From NCBI GenBank assembly GCA_038320185.1, contig JBBQDZ010000043.1, forward strand, positions 1 through 14,917: a DNA stretch of 14,917 nt, given 5' to 3'. Source of the DNA: JBBQDZ01 sp038320185 (GTDB lineage Bacteria > Actinomycetota > Thermoleophilia > Gaiellales > Gaiellaceae). The position numbers were made by a program, and so were the translations under genes. Below the pieces are notes generated by a model that did no database searches, was not told the DNA's origin, and saw only the letters and a program-made list of their open reading frames with translations. Shown here piece by piece: positions 1 to 7,501 of the stretch (the first letter of the stretch is position 1; every line of letters starts with the position of its first letter).

Positions 1-1188
1 ATGGCGCGCGAACTGCGCGAGGTGTACTACGTCGACGGTTGCCGGACCGCCTTCGGCAAGGCCGGGCCTTCCGGCTTCTTCTGGCGCACCCGCGCCGACG
101 ACATGGCCGTCAAGGTCGTGCGCGAGCTCCTGCGCCGCAACCCGAACCTGCCTCCCGAGCGGATCGGGGAGGTCGCCTTCGCGGCCACCGCACAAGTCGG
201 TGACCAGGGCCTGACCCTGGGGCGTGACGTCGCGCTCCTCGCGGGCATTCCGCACACCGTTCCCGGGTTCGCGGTCGATCGCATGTGCGCCGGCGCGCTC
301 ACCGCCGTTACCGCGGCGGCAGGCGAGATCGCGATGGGCGCGACCGACGTCGTCCTGGCCGGCGGGGTCGAGCACATGGGACACCATCCGATGGGGGACG
401 ACGTCGACTTCAATCCTCGCTTCGTCGCCGAGCGGCTCGTCGACACCTCGGCGATCACGATGGGGGCGACGGCCGAGAACCTGCACGACCGCTTCCCGCA
501 GCTCGGCAAGGAGGACGCCGACGCCTACGCGGTACGGTCGCAGCGGAGGGCAGCCGCCGCCTGGCAGGACGGCGTCATGGCCGAGACGGTCGTGCCGATG
601 TCGGTCTTCACAGACGAGGGGTGGTCATTCGCCGACTGCGACCAGTTCCTCCGGCCAGAGACCTCCCTGGAGGGCCTCGCCACGCTTCCCACGCCCTTCC
701 GTGCCGGCGGTCGCGTGACGGCGGGTAACTCGGCCGGCCTCACCGACGGCGCGACGGTCTGCCTCCTCGTCTCCGAGCTGGCGGCCGGCGAGCTCGGACT
801 CGAGCCGCGGATGCGCCTCGTCGGGTTCGCCTACGCGGGGGTGGAACCGGAGCTGATGGGACTCGGGCCTGTACCGGCCACACGGCGGGTGCTCGAGCAG
901 GCGGGGCTCGACCTCGACGAAATCGGGCTCTTCGAGCTCAACGAGCCGTTCGCGATCCAGGTGTTGACCTGGTGCGAGGAGCTGGGGGTCGATCCCGGCG
1001 ACGAGCGGCTGAACCCTTATGGCGGCGCGATCGCCTGCGGCCACCCGCTCGCTGCAACCGGTGTCCGCCTGATGGCGCAGCTCGCCTACGGCTTTCAGCA
1101 GCGGCCAGACGCGCGCTTCGGCCTCACCGCGCTCTGCGTGGGGATGGGAATGGGCGCGGCACTCCTCTGGGAGAACTCTCGTGCCTGA
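1..1188 (+). CDS. fadI: Thiolase (acetyl-CoA C-acyltransferase), beta-oxidation
   Basis: This 395-residue protein is a thiolase-family enzyme. It would cleave 3-ketoacyl-CoA with CoA to give acetyl-CoA and a shortened acyl-CoA in the cytoplasm. The catalytic set is complete: nucleophile Cys96 in DRMCAGA, the NEPFA motif at 314-318, His348 in ACGHPLAATG, and Cys379 in LCVGMGMG. The length is normal for the family. The ATG is the first base of the window, so upstream signals cannot be seen; the N-terminus (VYYVDGCRTAFGKAGPSG) is where thiolases normally begin, so the start is probably real. Its last 8 nt overlap the start of the hydratase/dehydrogenase gene, so the two are translationally coupled, as in fadIJ-type operons. 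The symbol follows this gene order (thiolase first). Chain-length specificity cannot be read from sequence, and a biosynthetic acetoacetyl-CoA thiolase role is less likely given the partner. Confidence 0.9.
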   Translation: MARELREVYYVDGCRTAFGKAGPSGFFWRTRADDMAVKVVRELLRRNPNLPPERIGEVAFAATAQVGDQGLTLGRDVALLAGIPHTVPGFAVDRMCAGALTAVTAAAGEIAMGATDVVLAGGVEHMGHHPMGDDVDFNPRFVAERLVDTSAITMGATAENLHDRFPQLGKEDADAYAVRSQRRAAAAWQDGVMAETVVPMSVFTDEGWSFADCDQFLRPETSLEGLATLPTPFRAGGRVTAGNSAGLTDGATVCLLVSELAAGELGLEPRMRLVGFAYAGVEPELMGLGPVPATRRVLEQAGLDLDEIGLFELNEPFAIQVLTWCEELGVDPGDERLNPYGGAIACGHPLAATGVRLMAQLAYGFQQRPDARFGLTALCVGMGMGAALLWENSRA

Positions 1189-3178
1189 CACCGAGTTCAA
1201 GCTCCGCCGCATCGCGACCTCGGTCGGTCCGCTCGCGCTCGTGACGATCGACAACGGGGCCGACCATACGAAGCCGACGACCTTCGGGCGCCCCGCGCTC
1301 GAATCCCTCGCGCGCCTGCTTCCGCGGCTCGAGGTCGGCGACTGGGCCGGCCTCGTGCTCACCGGCAAGCCGTTCGTCTTCGCGGCCGGCGCCGACATCC
1401 ACGGGTTCAAGGGCGCGACTGGCGAACTCGCGGTCGAGGGAAGTCGCGCGGGCCACGAGCTGTTCGGCGCTCTCCGCGCTTTGCCGTATCCCACGGTTGC
1501 CGCGATCAACGGCGCCTGCCTCGGCGGGGGCGTCGAGATCGCCCTCCACTGCGACGCGCGGACGATCTCGAGCGGCGTCCGTCACTTCGCGGCGCCCGAA
1601 TGCTTCCTCGGGATCCTTCCCGGCTGGGGTGGTACGCAGCTCGTGCCGCGCCTCGTCGGTCCTGCGACCGCCGTCCGCTTCATCGTCGAGAACCCGCTCC
1701 GTCAGAACAGGATGCTCGACGCGGCGGAGGCCTTCCAGCTCGGCTTCGCCGACCGGCTGCTCGGGCCGGCCGAGTTCCTCGACGAGTCGATCGCCTTCGC
1801 GGTCGACCTCGTTCGACAGGGCGGGACGGAGCGGGCCGACGCCGACCTCTCCCAGACCTCCGAGATCGTCCGGCGCGCGCGCTCCCAGCTCGACGACTCG
1901 CTTCACGGCGCCGCGCCTGCGCCCTACCGCGCACTCGACCTGATCGAAGGTGCGGTCACGTGGACTCTTGAAGACGGCTATCGCGCCGAGGAGGAGGCGC
2001 TGCGTGAGCTGCTGCCGAGCCGCCAGGCCCAGGCATCGGTCTACGCCTTCGATCTCGTCGAGTTTCGCGCCAAGCGCCGCGCAGGCCTCCCGAACGTCGA
2101 GCCTCGGCGGGTCGGCAGGATCGGCATCGTCGGCGCCGGGCTGATGGCCACGCAACTCGCGACCCTCTTCCTGCGACGGCTCGAGCTCCCGATCGTGATG
2201 TGCGACCTCGACGCCGAGATCGCGCAGCGCGGCGTCGCACAGGTGCGCGCCGAGATCGAGCGGCAGGTACAGAAGAACCGGTACGAGGCGGGCAAGGGTC
2301 GCTTCCTCGCCACGCTCGTCACGAGCACGGCCGATCACGGCGATTTCGCGGGCTGCGATCTGGTGCTCGAGGCGGTCTTCGAGGAGCTGCCGGTGAAGCG
2401 GGAGGTCTTCGCCGCCGTTGAAGCGGTCGTCACACCCGAATGCGTGCTCGCAACGAACACGTCGTCGCTCTCGGTGACGGAGATGGGCTCCGAGCTCGCC
2501 CATCCCGAGCGGCTCGTCGGCATGCACTTCTTCAATCCGGTCGCGCTGATGCCGCTCGTGGAGCTGATCCGGACGCCCGAGACGGACGACGCCACGCTCG
2601 CGACCGCCGCCGACCTGACGGAGAAGCTTCGCAAGCGCGGCGTGCTCGTGAAGGACGGGCCGGGGTTCGTCGTCAACCGCGTGCTCACGCGCATGACGAG
2701 CGTGCTCATGGACGCGATCGACCACGGTACCCCGGTGGAGGACACCGACGAGGCGATCCTCCGCCTCGGCATGCCGATGGCGCCCTCCGTGCTGCTGCAG
2801 ATGGTCGGCCCGCGCGTGGCGAACCATGTGCTCGAGACGATGCACGACGCGTTCCCGGAGCGGTTCCCGCTCTCGCCGACCCTGCGGAACTACGCCGAGG
2901 GCAAGGACGAGATTACGCTCCTCGAGGACGCCCCGCGCACCGTCGACGATGTTTTCGAGGCCGCTCTCGAGGCACTTGCGGACGAGATCGGGCGCCTGCT
3001 CGACGAGGGCATCGTCGCCGAAGCCGCGGACGTCGACACCTGCCTCCTCCTCGGCGCCGGCTACCCTTTCTTCCTCGGCGGCATCACCCCCTACCTCGAC
3101 GCGACAGGCGTCTCCGAGCGAATCCTCGGGCGGAAGCTCTCCGACCTGCGTGCCGGCTCCGCGGCGGCGGGCGGATAG
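1181..3178 (+). CDS. fadJ: Bifunctional enoyl-CoA hydratase / 3-hydroxyacyl-CoA dehydrogenase
   Basis: This 665-residue protein is a FadB/FadJ-type multifunctional enzyme that hydrates enoyl-CoA and oxidises the 3-hydroxyacyl-CoA with NAD. The N-terminal crotonase domain (about 1-190) has the oxyanion-hole segment AGADIHGF, NGACLGGGVE with Glu119, and PECFLGILPGWGG with Glu140; both acid residues used by FadB are present. A Rossmann domain starts near 313 (GIVGAGLMA, glycines at 318 and 320). It is followed by TNTSS, then the dehydrogenase dyad His449 (MHFFNP) and Glu461 (PLVE), and two C-terminal helical 3HCDH repeats (about 490-660). It is slightly shorter than E. coli FadB/FadJ (about 715-730). 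The GTG start lies inside the end of the thiolase gene. Together they would form the usual alpha/beta fatty-acid oxidation complex. The frame is intact and no key residue is missing. The choice of fadJ over fadB is by gene order only. Confidence 0.92.
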   Translation: MPDTEFKLRRIATSVGPLALVTIDNGADHTKPTTFGRPALESLARLLPRLEVGDWAGLVLTGKPFVFAAGADIHGFKGATGELAVEGSRAGHELFGALRALPYPTVAAINGACLGGGVEIALHCDARTISSGVRHFAAPECFLGILPGWGGTQLVPRLVGPATAVRFIVENPLRQNRMLDAAEAFQLGFADRLLGPAEFLDESIAFAVDLVRQGGTERADADLSQTSEIVRRARSQLDDSLHGAAPAPYRALDLIEGAVTWTLEDGYRAEEEALRELLPSRQAQASVYAFDLVEFRAKRRAGLPNVEPRRVGRIGIVGAGLMATQLATLFLRRLELPIVMCDLDAEIAQRGVAQVRAEIERQVQKNRYEAGKGRFLATLVTSTADHGDFAGCDLVLEAVFEELPVKREVFAAVEAVVTPECVLATNTSSLSVTEMGSELAHPERLVGMHFFNPVALMPLVELIRTPETDDATLATAADLTEKLRKRGVLVKDGPGFVVNRVLTRMTSVLMDAIDHGTPVEDTDEAILRLGMPMAPSVLLQMVGPRVANHVLETMHDAFPERFPLSPTLRNYAEGKDEITLLEDAPRTVDDVFEAALEALADEIGRLLDEGIVAEAADVDTCLLLGAGYPFFLGGITPYLDATGVSERILGRKLSDLRAGSAAAGG

Positions 3179-3181
3179 GGT
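3176..3181 (+). promoter_or_regulatory. Possible leaderless -10 hexamer (TAGGGT) before the 3188 gene
   Basis: TAGGGT ends 6 nt before the GTG at 3188, the same geometry as at five other starts in this window. The TAG is also the fadJ stop codon, so the TA is not independent evidence. The gene may simply be the third cistron of the fad operon. Confidence 0.25.
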
Positions 3182-3187
3182 CAGGGC

Positions 3188-3793
3188 GTGGCACGGGACG
3201 ACTGGCGGCTCCGCATCGAGCTCCCCGAGGAGGACGGCGCTGCGGGCTTGCTCGGCCGGCTCGGCCTCGACCTCGGCTCGGAGGCGCGCGAGCTGGCGAG
3301 CGAGCTACGGGAGCAGCGACTCGCCGTTTCCCGTGACGGGAACGTCGTCTTCGTCTATGCCCCTCAGCGCCGCGATGCCGAGCAGGCACAGCGGGTCGTC
3401 ACCGTCGAGCTCGCGGAGGCTCAGGTCGAGCCGCAGCTCGTCCGACTCGAGCACTGGCTCCACGAGGAGGAACGATGGGACGACGAGCCCGCCGGGCCGA
3501 CCTCCGAGGAGGAGGCCCTCGCAGAGGGTCACTCACCCTGGGAGGTGCGCGTCACCTGCGAATCGCACCGCGAGGCGCACGACCTCGCGGATCGTCTCGA
3601 GAACGAAGGGTACGGCGTGAGGCGCCGCTGGCGCTACCTCATCGTCGGCGCGGCGTCCCAGCCGGAGGCGGCAGCGCTCGCGCAGCGGCTCCACGGCGAG
3701 GTCGAGCCGAGTCCCGAGGCCGTCTGGGAGGTTCTGCCGCAGAATCCTTTCGCGATCTTCGGCGGACTCGGCGGGGCCGGAACTCCACTGTAG
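3188..3793 (+). CDS. Conserved-looking protein of two similar halves, function unknown
   Basis: I do not recognise this 201-residue acidic soluble protein by name. It appears to be an internal duplication. Residues 5-90 and 117-185 each begin with a Trp-containing strand (WRLRIEL and WEVRVTC), then a helix ending in an ASELREQ or ADRLENE turn, a strand pair around LAVSRDGNVVFVYA or YGVRRRWRYLIVGA, and a second helix beginning DAEQAQ or EAAALAQ. The order beta-alpha-beta-beta-alpha suggests two small ferredoxin-like or SPOR/ACT-like units, joined by an acidic linker near 95-115 (EEERWDDEP). The C-terminus carries NPFAIFGGLGG, a hydrophobic Gly-rich tail that may be an interaction motif. There is no signal peptide or membrane segment. 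GTG is the start, 9 nt after the fadJ stop, so it could be co-transcribed with the fad pair. The duplication is seen directly; the fold is inferred. Confidence 0.75.
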   Translation: MARDDWRLRIELPEEDGAAGLLGRLGLDLGSEARELASELREQRLAVSRDGNVVFVYAPQRRDAEQAQRVVTVELAEAQVEPQLVRLEHWLHEEERWDDEPAGPTSEEEALAEGHSPWEVRVTCESHREAHDLADRLENEGYGVRRRWRYLIVGAASQPEAAALAQRLHGEVEPSPEAVWEVLPQNPFAIFGGLGGAGTPL

Positions 3794-3807
3794 GTGAGCG
3801 CGTCGGG

Positions 3808-3813
3808 TATGCT
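3808..3813 (+). promoter_or_regulatory. Possible -10 hexamer (TATGCT) for the helicase gene
   Basis: TATGCT is the only AT-rich -10-like hexamer in the 101-bp gap before the helicase gene. It would place a transcript start near 3820 and leave a leader of about 75 nt. No matching -35 box is evident. Confidence 0.3.
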
Positions 3814-3825
3814 TTGAAGTAACGG

Positions 3826-3847
3826 CGCTCGCAGGGGGAAGCGAGCG
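3826..3847 (+). other. Leader hairpin upstream of the helicase gene
   Basis: CGCTCGC (3826-3832) pairs perfectly with GCGAGCG (3841-3847) around an 8-nt purine loop, AGGGGGAA. The loop resembles a Shine-Dalgarno sequence but lies about 50 nt from the GTG start, too far for normal initiation. It may be a regulatory or stability hairpin, or chance in GC-rich DNA. Confidence 0.3.
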
Positions 3848-3894
3848 AGCGGCCGATTTTCTTCGAGATTGCGGACGCGGAAGCGCCGCGACGA

Positions 3895-6396
3895 GTGCGA
3901 GAAACCAGCGAGCAGCCGACGATTGCGTCGGAGGCAGTCGACGGCCTCTCGGCCGACGCCCTCCGCGCCGAAGCCTGGGCAGGGGAACCGTTCCTGCGAC
4001 CAGACGAAAACCCTGCGCAGGCACTCGCCCCCGGAACCGCACGGCGCGATGCGCTGGACGCGGCACTCGCCGAGATCGACGCCGGCAGGCGCACTCCCTC
4101 TCCCGAATGGAAGGTCCGCTTCGCGCTGATGCTCGGTCTCGAGCGAGTGCTCAGCGAGCGGCCGCCGCGGCTCGCTTCTGGCACCGAGCTTCGGCGCCAC
4201 CAGATCGACGCGCTCGCCGGCATGCTCACCGAGCTGATCGCCGCGAACCAGCGCGCCGAGGAGGAAGCCGAGAACGGACTTCACGCCGTGGGCGAGGAGG
4301 AGGACGAGGAGGTCGAGGACGAGAACGGCCACGAAGAGGGCGGCGAAGAGGCGGAGCCCACGGCGGAGGACCCTGGCGCGATCCGCCGCTACCGCTTCCG
4401 CCATCCGACGGCATCCGGCAAGACGATCGCGGCCGCCGGGTTCGTCGAGGCGGCGAAGACGCTCGGCGTGCTCATCCTCACCCACCGGCGGCTGCTCGTC
4501 TCGCAGTTCAACCGGGAGCTCAAGGCCGAGGGATACGAGGCTCGCCTCGAGCCTCAGGTCGAGAAAGGGCAGAAGCCGAGAAATCCGAACCTCGTCACGA
4601 TCCAGACCTACGCGTGGTTCGCTCGCCACGTCGGAAACCTCGAGCGGAGCGCCTACCAGCTCGTGATCTGCGACGAGGCCCACACTGCGCTCGGCGACAA
4701 GACGAGCGGGGCGATTCGCAGCTTCCCGGAGCCGATCTACATCGGGATGACGGCGACCGAGCAGCTGATCGCCAAGCAGGTCTCGGACGTCTTCCCCGCC
4801 TCGGTGGACGATCTGCCGCTCGCCGATGCCGCCCGCCGCGGGCTGATCGCGCCACTGCGCTCCTTACGGGTGCCGCCCGTCGCGGCGATCAACAACGTGC
4901 CCATCGTCGGCGGGGACTTCGAGGAGCGCGCGCTCGCGCAGGCGCTCGACCACCAGGCTCTGAATCAGGCGGCCGCGAGCCTCTACCGGGACCGTTTCGA
5001 CACCACGCCGGGAATCGTCTACGCCGCGGGCGTCGAGCACGCATACCACCTGGCGCAGGAGTTCCGCGCCGCCGGCCTCAAGGCGGAGGCCGTCAGCGGC
5101 CGGACGCCGCCTGTTCGCCTCGCCGAGACCCTGGCGGCCTACGAGCGCGGCGAGATCAACATCCTGATCAACGCGATGCTCCTCGCCGAGGGCTGGAACT
5201 CGCCGCGGGCGACGGTGTGTATGCACCTCGCACCGACGGCCAGCCGGCGCGTCTACCAACAGCGGATCGGGCGCATCATGCGCACGCATCCGCGCAAGGA
5301 AGCCGGGATCGTCGTCGACTTCGTTCCCAAGGGCGCGACGCACAACGAGCGCGTGATCTCGCTGCACTCCCTGCTCGACTCGGACTTCTACCGCGAGGGC
5401 GCGAGGGTGACGCCCGCGCCGCGACGCCGCGTCCAGCGGCGGGCGCGGCGTCGGCTCACGCCGGCGCCGTGGCTCGTCCCCGTCACGCCGGACGTGAAGC
5501 GCCGCCTCGGCGTTATCGCGCGCGAGTGGCAGCGTGTCGATCCGCGTTTCCTCGATGACGACGAGCAGCGCTACTGGGCGACCATCGCGGGCAGGCAGAT
5601 CCGCTTCGACGAGCGGGCCGAGTTCGCGAAGAAGTTCGCCGACGGGCGGGCGAGCAAGATCGGGCTCGAACAGTTCCTCACCACCTGCGCCGCCGAGAAC
5701 CCCAATCGGCGGCTGCGGATGATCGCGCTCGCCGACAGGGTCTCGATGACCGTCGAGCGTGCGGACTTCGACGACCTCGTGACGCTCGTGACTCAGGCGC
5801 CGCCGTGGGAGAAGGATCGCGTGCAGGGAGTGCGCATCCTGCTTCGAGCGCTCGGCGAGGGTAAGGCGGACGCGCCCGAGCAGATCCTCGGGCGCTGGAC
5901 GTGGAAGCTCGCCCGGGCGACGCGCAAGCTTCAGGACCGGCGGGCGAGTGCCGAGTACCCGGAGGCGAAACGGCTCCTCGGCGCGCTCGCGAACTCACGC
6001 GGACACCGGCACGAGGAGAATGCGGCGAAGCTTGTCAACGTCGCGCTAGAGCTGCCGCTCGACGTCGGCGTCGCGCTCCTCGCCTCCGCCGAGGGGTATA
6101 CACCGCGCGCGACGAGGCTCCTCGATGCGGCGCGCGAACGACTGGGAGTCCTGCCGGAGGTCGCCGCCGCGCTCGCCGAGAACCTGCCGGCACCGAAAGC
6201 GCAGCCGGGCCGCTCCCGCCGGCGCCGGCGCCGCAAGCGCTCCCAGCAGGGTGCGTCGCCGCAGCAGACGCCGGCCGCACAGAACGGCAGCAGCCGTGGT
6301 TCTGAAGCTGCACAGCAGGAGGACGTCTCCGAAAACGGCTCCGGCGCCGCCGAGCAGGCCTCCGACTCATCGAGCCCCGTTCCGGCCGAGACTTAG
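3895..6396 (+). CDS. DEAD/DEAH-box superfamily 2 helicase with acidic insertion
   Basis: This 833-residue protein is an ATP-dependent SF2 helicase or translocase. A helicase entry region (LRRHQIDAL) lies near 99. Walker A ASGKT has Lys176, motif II DEAH is at 260-263, motif III TAT at 286-288, a motif V-like LLAEGWNSPRA near 425, and motif VI QRIGRIMRT begins at 456 with Arg457 and Arg460. Roughly 98-300 is RecA-like domain 1 and 330-490 is domain 2. A stretch at about 122-161, dominated by Glu and Asp, is inserted between the entry motif and Walker A. About 270 residues after domain 2 (490-765) match nothing I can name. The tail (about 770-833) is disordered: a run of Arg/Lys, then a Gln/Ser/Ala-rich acidic end. 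GTG 3895 is the first usable start after the in-frame stop at 3820. The substrate (DNA or RNA) is not clear. Neighbouring genes show no defence or repair context. Confidence 0.88.
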   Translation: MRETSEQPTIASEAVDGLSADALRAEAWAGEPFLRPDENPAQALAPGTARRDALDAALAEIDAGRRTPSPEWKVRFALMLGLERVLSERPPRLASGTELRRHQIDALAGMLTELIAANQRAEEEAENGLHAVGEEEDEEVEDENGHEEGGEEAEPTAEDPGAIRRYRFRHPTASGKTIAAAGFVEAAKTLGVLILTHRRLLVSQFNRELKAEGYEARLEPQVEKGQKPRNPNLVTIQTYAWFARHVGNLERSAYQLVICDEAHTALGDKTSGAIRSFPEPIYIGMTATEQLIAKQVSDVFPASVDDLPLADAARRGLIAPLRSLRVPPVAAINNVPIVGGDFEERALAQALDHQALNQAAASLYRDRFDTTPGIVYAAGVEHAYHLAQEFRAAGLKAEAVSGRTPPVRLAETLAAYERGEINILINAMLLAEGWNSPRATVCMHLAPTASRRVYQQRIGRIMRTHPRKEAGIVVDFVPKGATHNERVISLHSLLDSDFYREGARVTPAPRRRVQRRARRRLTPAPWLVPVTPDVKRRLGVIAREWQRVDPRFLDDDEQRYWATIAGRQIRFDERAEFAKKFADGRASKIGLEQFLTTCAAENPNRRLRMIALADRVSMTVERADFDDLVTLVTQAPPWEKDRVQGVRILLRALGEGKADAPEQILGRWTWKLARATRKLQDRRASAEYPEAKRLLGALANSRGHRHEENAAKLVNVALELPLDVGVALLASAEGYTPRATRLLDAARERLGVLPEVAAALAENLPAPKAQPGRSRRRRRRKRSQQGASPQQTPAAQNGSSRGSEAAQQEDVSENGSGAAEQASDSSSPVPAET

Positions 6397-6418
6397 CCCC
6401 GCCCCCGGGCCAGGGCCC

Positions 6419-7306
6419 CTAGTGCTCGGTCGAGCCGCCCTCGCCGCCCTTGTCGGCGTCGCGCTGGCGCAAGTAGCGCGTCAGTTCTGCCGCGATCGCG
6501 TCGCCCGAGGGAATGTCGGCCTCTTCGCCGAGCGCATCGGCCCGCTGCTCGAGCTCGGCGACGTACGCCGCCGTCTCCGGGTCTGAGGACACGGCCTCGC
6601 TGACCTGCTCAGAGTAGGTCTCGGAGGCTCGGCGAAGCTCCTGCGTGTCGATCTCGCCCCCGAGCAGCCCGCCGAGGCGATCGCAGAGCGCGAGCGCCGC
6701 GCGGGGACTCGGCGTCAGCGACACATAATGGGGCACCGCCGCCCAGAGGCTCGCCGAGGAGAGCTCGGCGCCACGGCACGCGTCGTGGAGAACCCCGACA
6801 ACACCGGTGGGCCCTTCATAGCGGGAGGTGGAGAGTCCGAGCTCCTCGACGAGCTTGGGGTCGCTGGCTGCGCCGGTGACAGGCGCCGGCCGCGTGTGCG
6901 GAACGTCCGCGAGGAGCGCCCCGAGCGTGACCACGAGCTCGACGGCGAGCTCCTCAGCGAGGTCTGTGACGAGGCCCGCGAACGACCGCCAGCGGAGGTT
7001 CGGCTCGATGCCGAGGAGGAGGACGACGTCCCGGTCGAATGCCTCGACCCGCGCGTGGTAGAAGGCGTTTTCGGGCCAGTCGATGCGCCGGGTCTCGCCC
7101 TCGACGAGCGAGACGTGCGGCCGCGTCGCCTGGAAGTCGAAGAAGCCCTCGGGGTCGATGTCCGCAAACCGGCGCGCCTGCCAGGTCTTCGCGAGGTAGC
7201 CGCCGGCCAGCGATGCGCCCTGACCGCCGTCGTTCCAGCCGCGGAACGCTGCGACGAGCACGGGCCGCTGGAGCGTCGGGCGCCGCTCGATCCGGAGCTC
7301 GTCCAC
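6419..7306 (-). CDS. PAC2 (proteasome assembly chaperone 2)-like family protein
   Basis: This 295-residue protein fits the PAC2 family, present as paralogues in many actinobacteria (for example Mycobacterium Rv2125) and structurally related to archaeal and eukaryotic 20S assembly chaperones. The N-terminus has the typical strand plus FRGWNDGGQGASLAGGYLA (about 20-39). Family-like segments follow: VVLLLGIEPNLRW near 95, VVTLGALLADVPHTRP near 125, GPTGVVGVLHDACRG near 165, and ASLWAAVPHYVSLTPSPRA near 188. The C-terminal 70 residues are helical and charged, probably a coiled coil (ELRRASETYSEQVSEAV). The function in bacteria is not established, and no proteasome gene is in the window. The start is GTG, with a leaderless-type TAAACT 7 nt upstream. 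The gene is convergent with the helicase gene and separated by 22 bp. Confidence 0.85.
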   Translation of the reverse strand: MDELRIERRPTLQRPVLVAAFRGWNDGGQGASLAGGYLAKTWQARRFADIDPEGFFDFQATRPHVSLVEGETRRIDWPENAFYHARVEAFDRDVVLLLGIEPNLRWRSFAGLVTDLAEELAVELVVTLGALLADVPHTRPAPVTGAASDPKLVEELGLSTSRYEGPTGVVGVLHDACRGAELSSASLWAAVPHYVSLTPSPRAALALCDRLGGLLGGEIDTQELRRASETYSEQVSEAVSSDPETAAYVAELEQRADALGEEADIPSGDAIAAELTRYLRQRDADKGGEGGSTEH

Positions 7307-7313
7307 GAAAGTC

Positions 7314-7319
7314 AGTTTA
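7314..7319 (-). promoter_or_regulatory. Leaderless -10 hexamer (TAAACT) of the PAC2-family gene
   Basis: On the minus strand TAAACT is followed by 7 nt and then the GTG start. There is no Shine-Dalgarno sequence. This fits transcription starting at or next to the start codon. No -35 consensus is obvious. Confidence 0.5.
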
Positions 7320-7329
7320 CGCGCCGGTT

Positions 7330-7494
7330 AAGGGCCTGTCCCGAAAGTGGCCACGGTGGATGACACGCGACACGTGGTGCGAGGCAAGAACGCAGGGAGC
7401 GTCGATACGCGGACGTATCGGCGCGACCGAGGACGCGGCCTCGCGCCGCGTGGCGCCTGTCAGGCGCCCTGAGTTACTTTCCGGACAGGCCCTT
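7330..7494. repeat. 165-bp palindromic (MITE- or REP-like) element
   Basis: This intergenic block is one long imperfect inverted repeat. The ends, 7330-7348 (aagggcctgtcccgaaagt) and 7476-7494, are inverted copies matching at 18 of 19 positions. A middle block, 7361-7385 versus 7438-7462, matches at 21 of 25. The apex is a perfect 7-bp stem, CGATACG/CGTATCG (7403-7420), with loop CGGA. All three blocks share a centre at 7411.5-7412. There is no open reading frame of note and no transposase. No clear target-site duplication flanks it: TTAA overlaps the left edge and TTGA the right. It could be a non-autonomous element whose ends match an insertion sequence elsewhere, or a dispersed bacterial palindrome. 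It separates the ctaA stop (7 bp from its edge) from the PAC2 promoter and could also work as a terminator. Confidence 0.7.
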
Positions 7495-7501
7495 GAGGGC
7501 C

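Noticed and set aside
1124..2845. 573-codon open frame on the minus strand opposite the hydratase/dehydrogenase gene
   Set aside because: Arg/His/Glu-rich translation with no domain; it is the antisense shadow of a firmly identified gene in GC-rich DNA.
6397..6418. GC-rich gap between the convergent helicase and PAC2 genes as a terminator
   Set aside because: Only a 4-5 bp GGGCC/GGCCC pairing with a very short loop and no U-tract; not distinguishable from composition.
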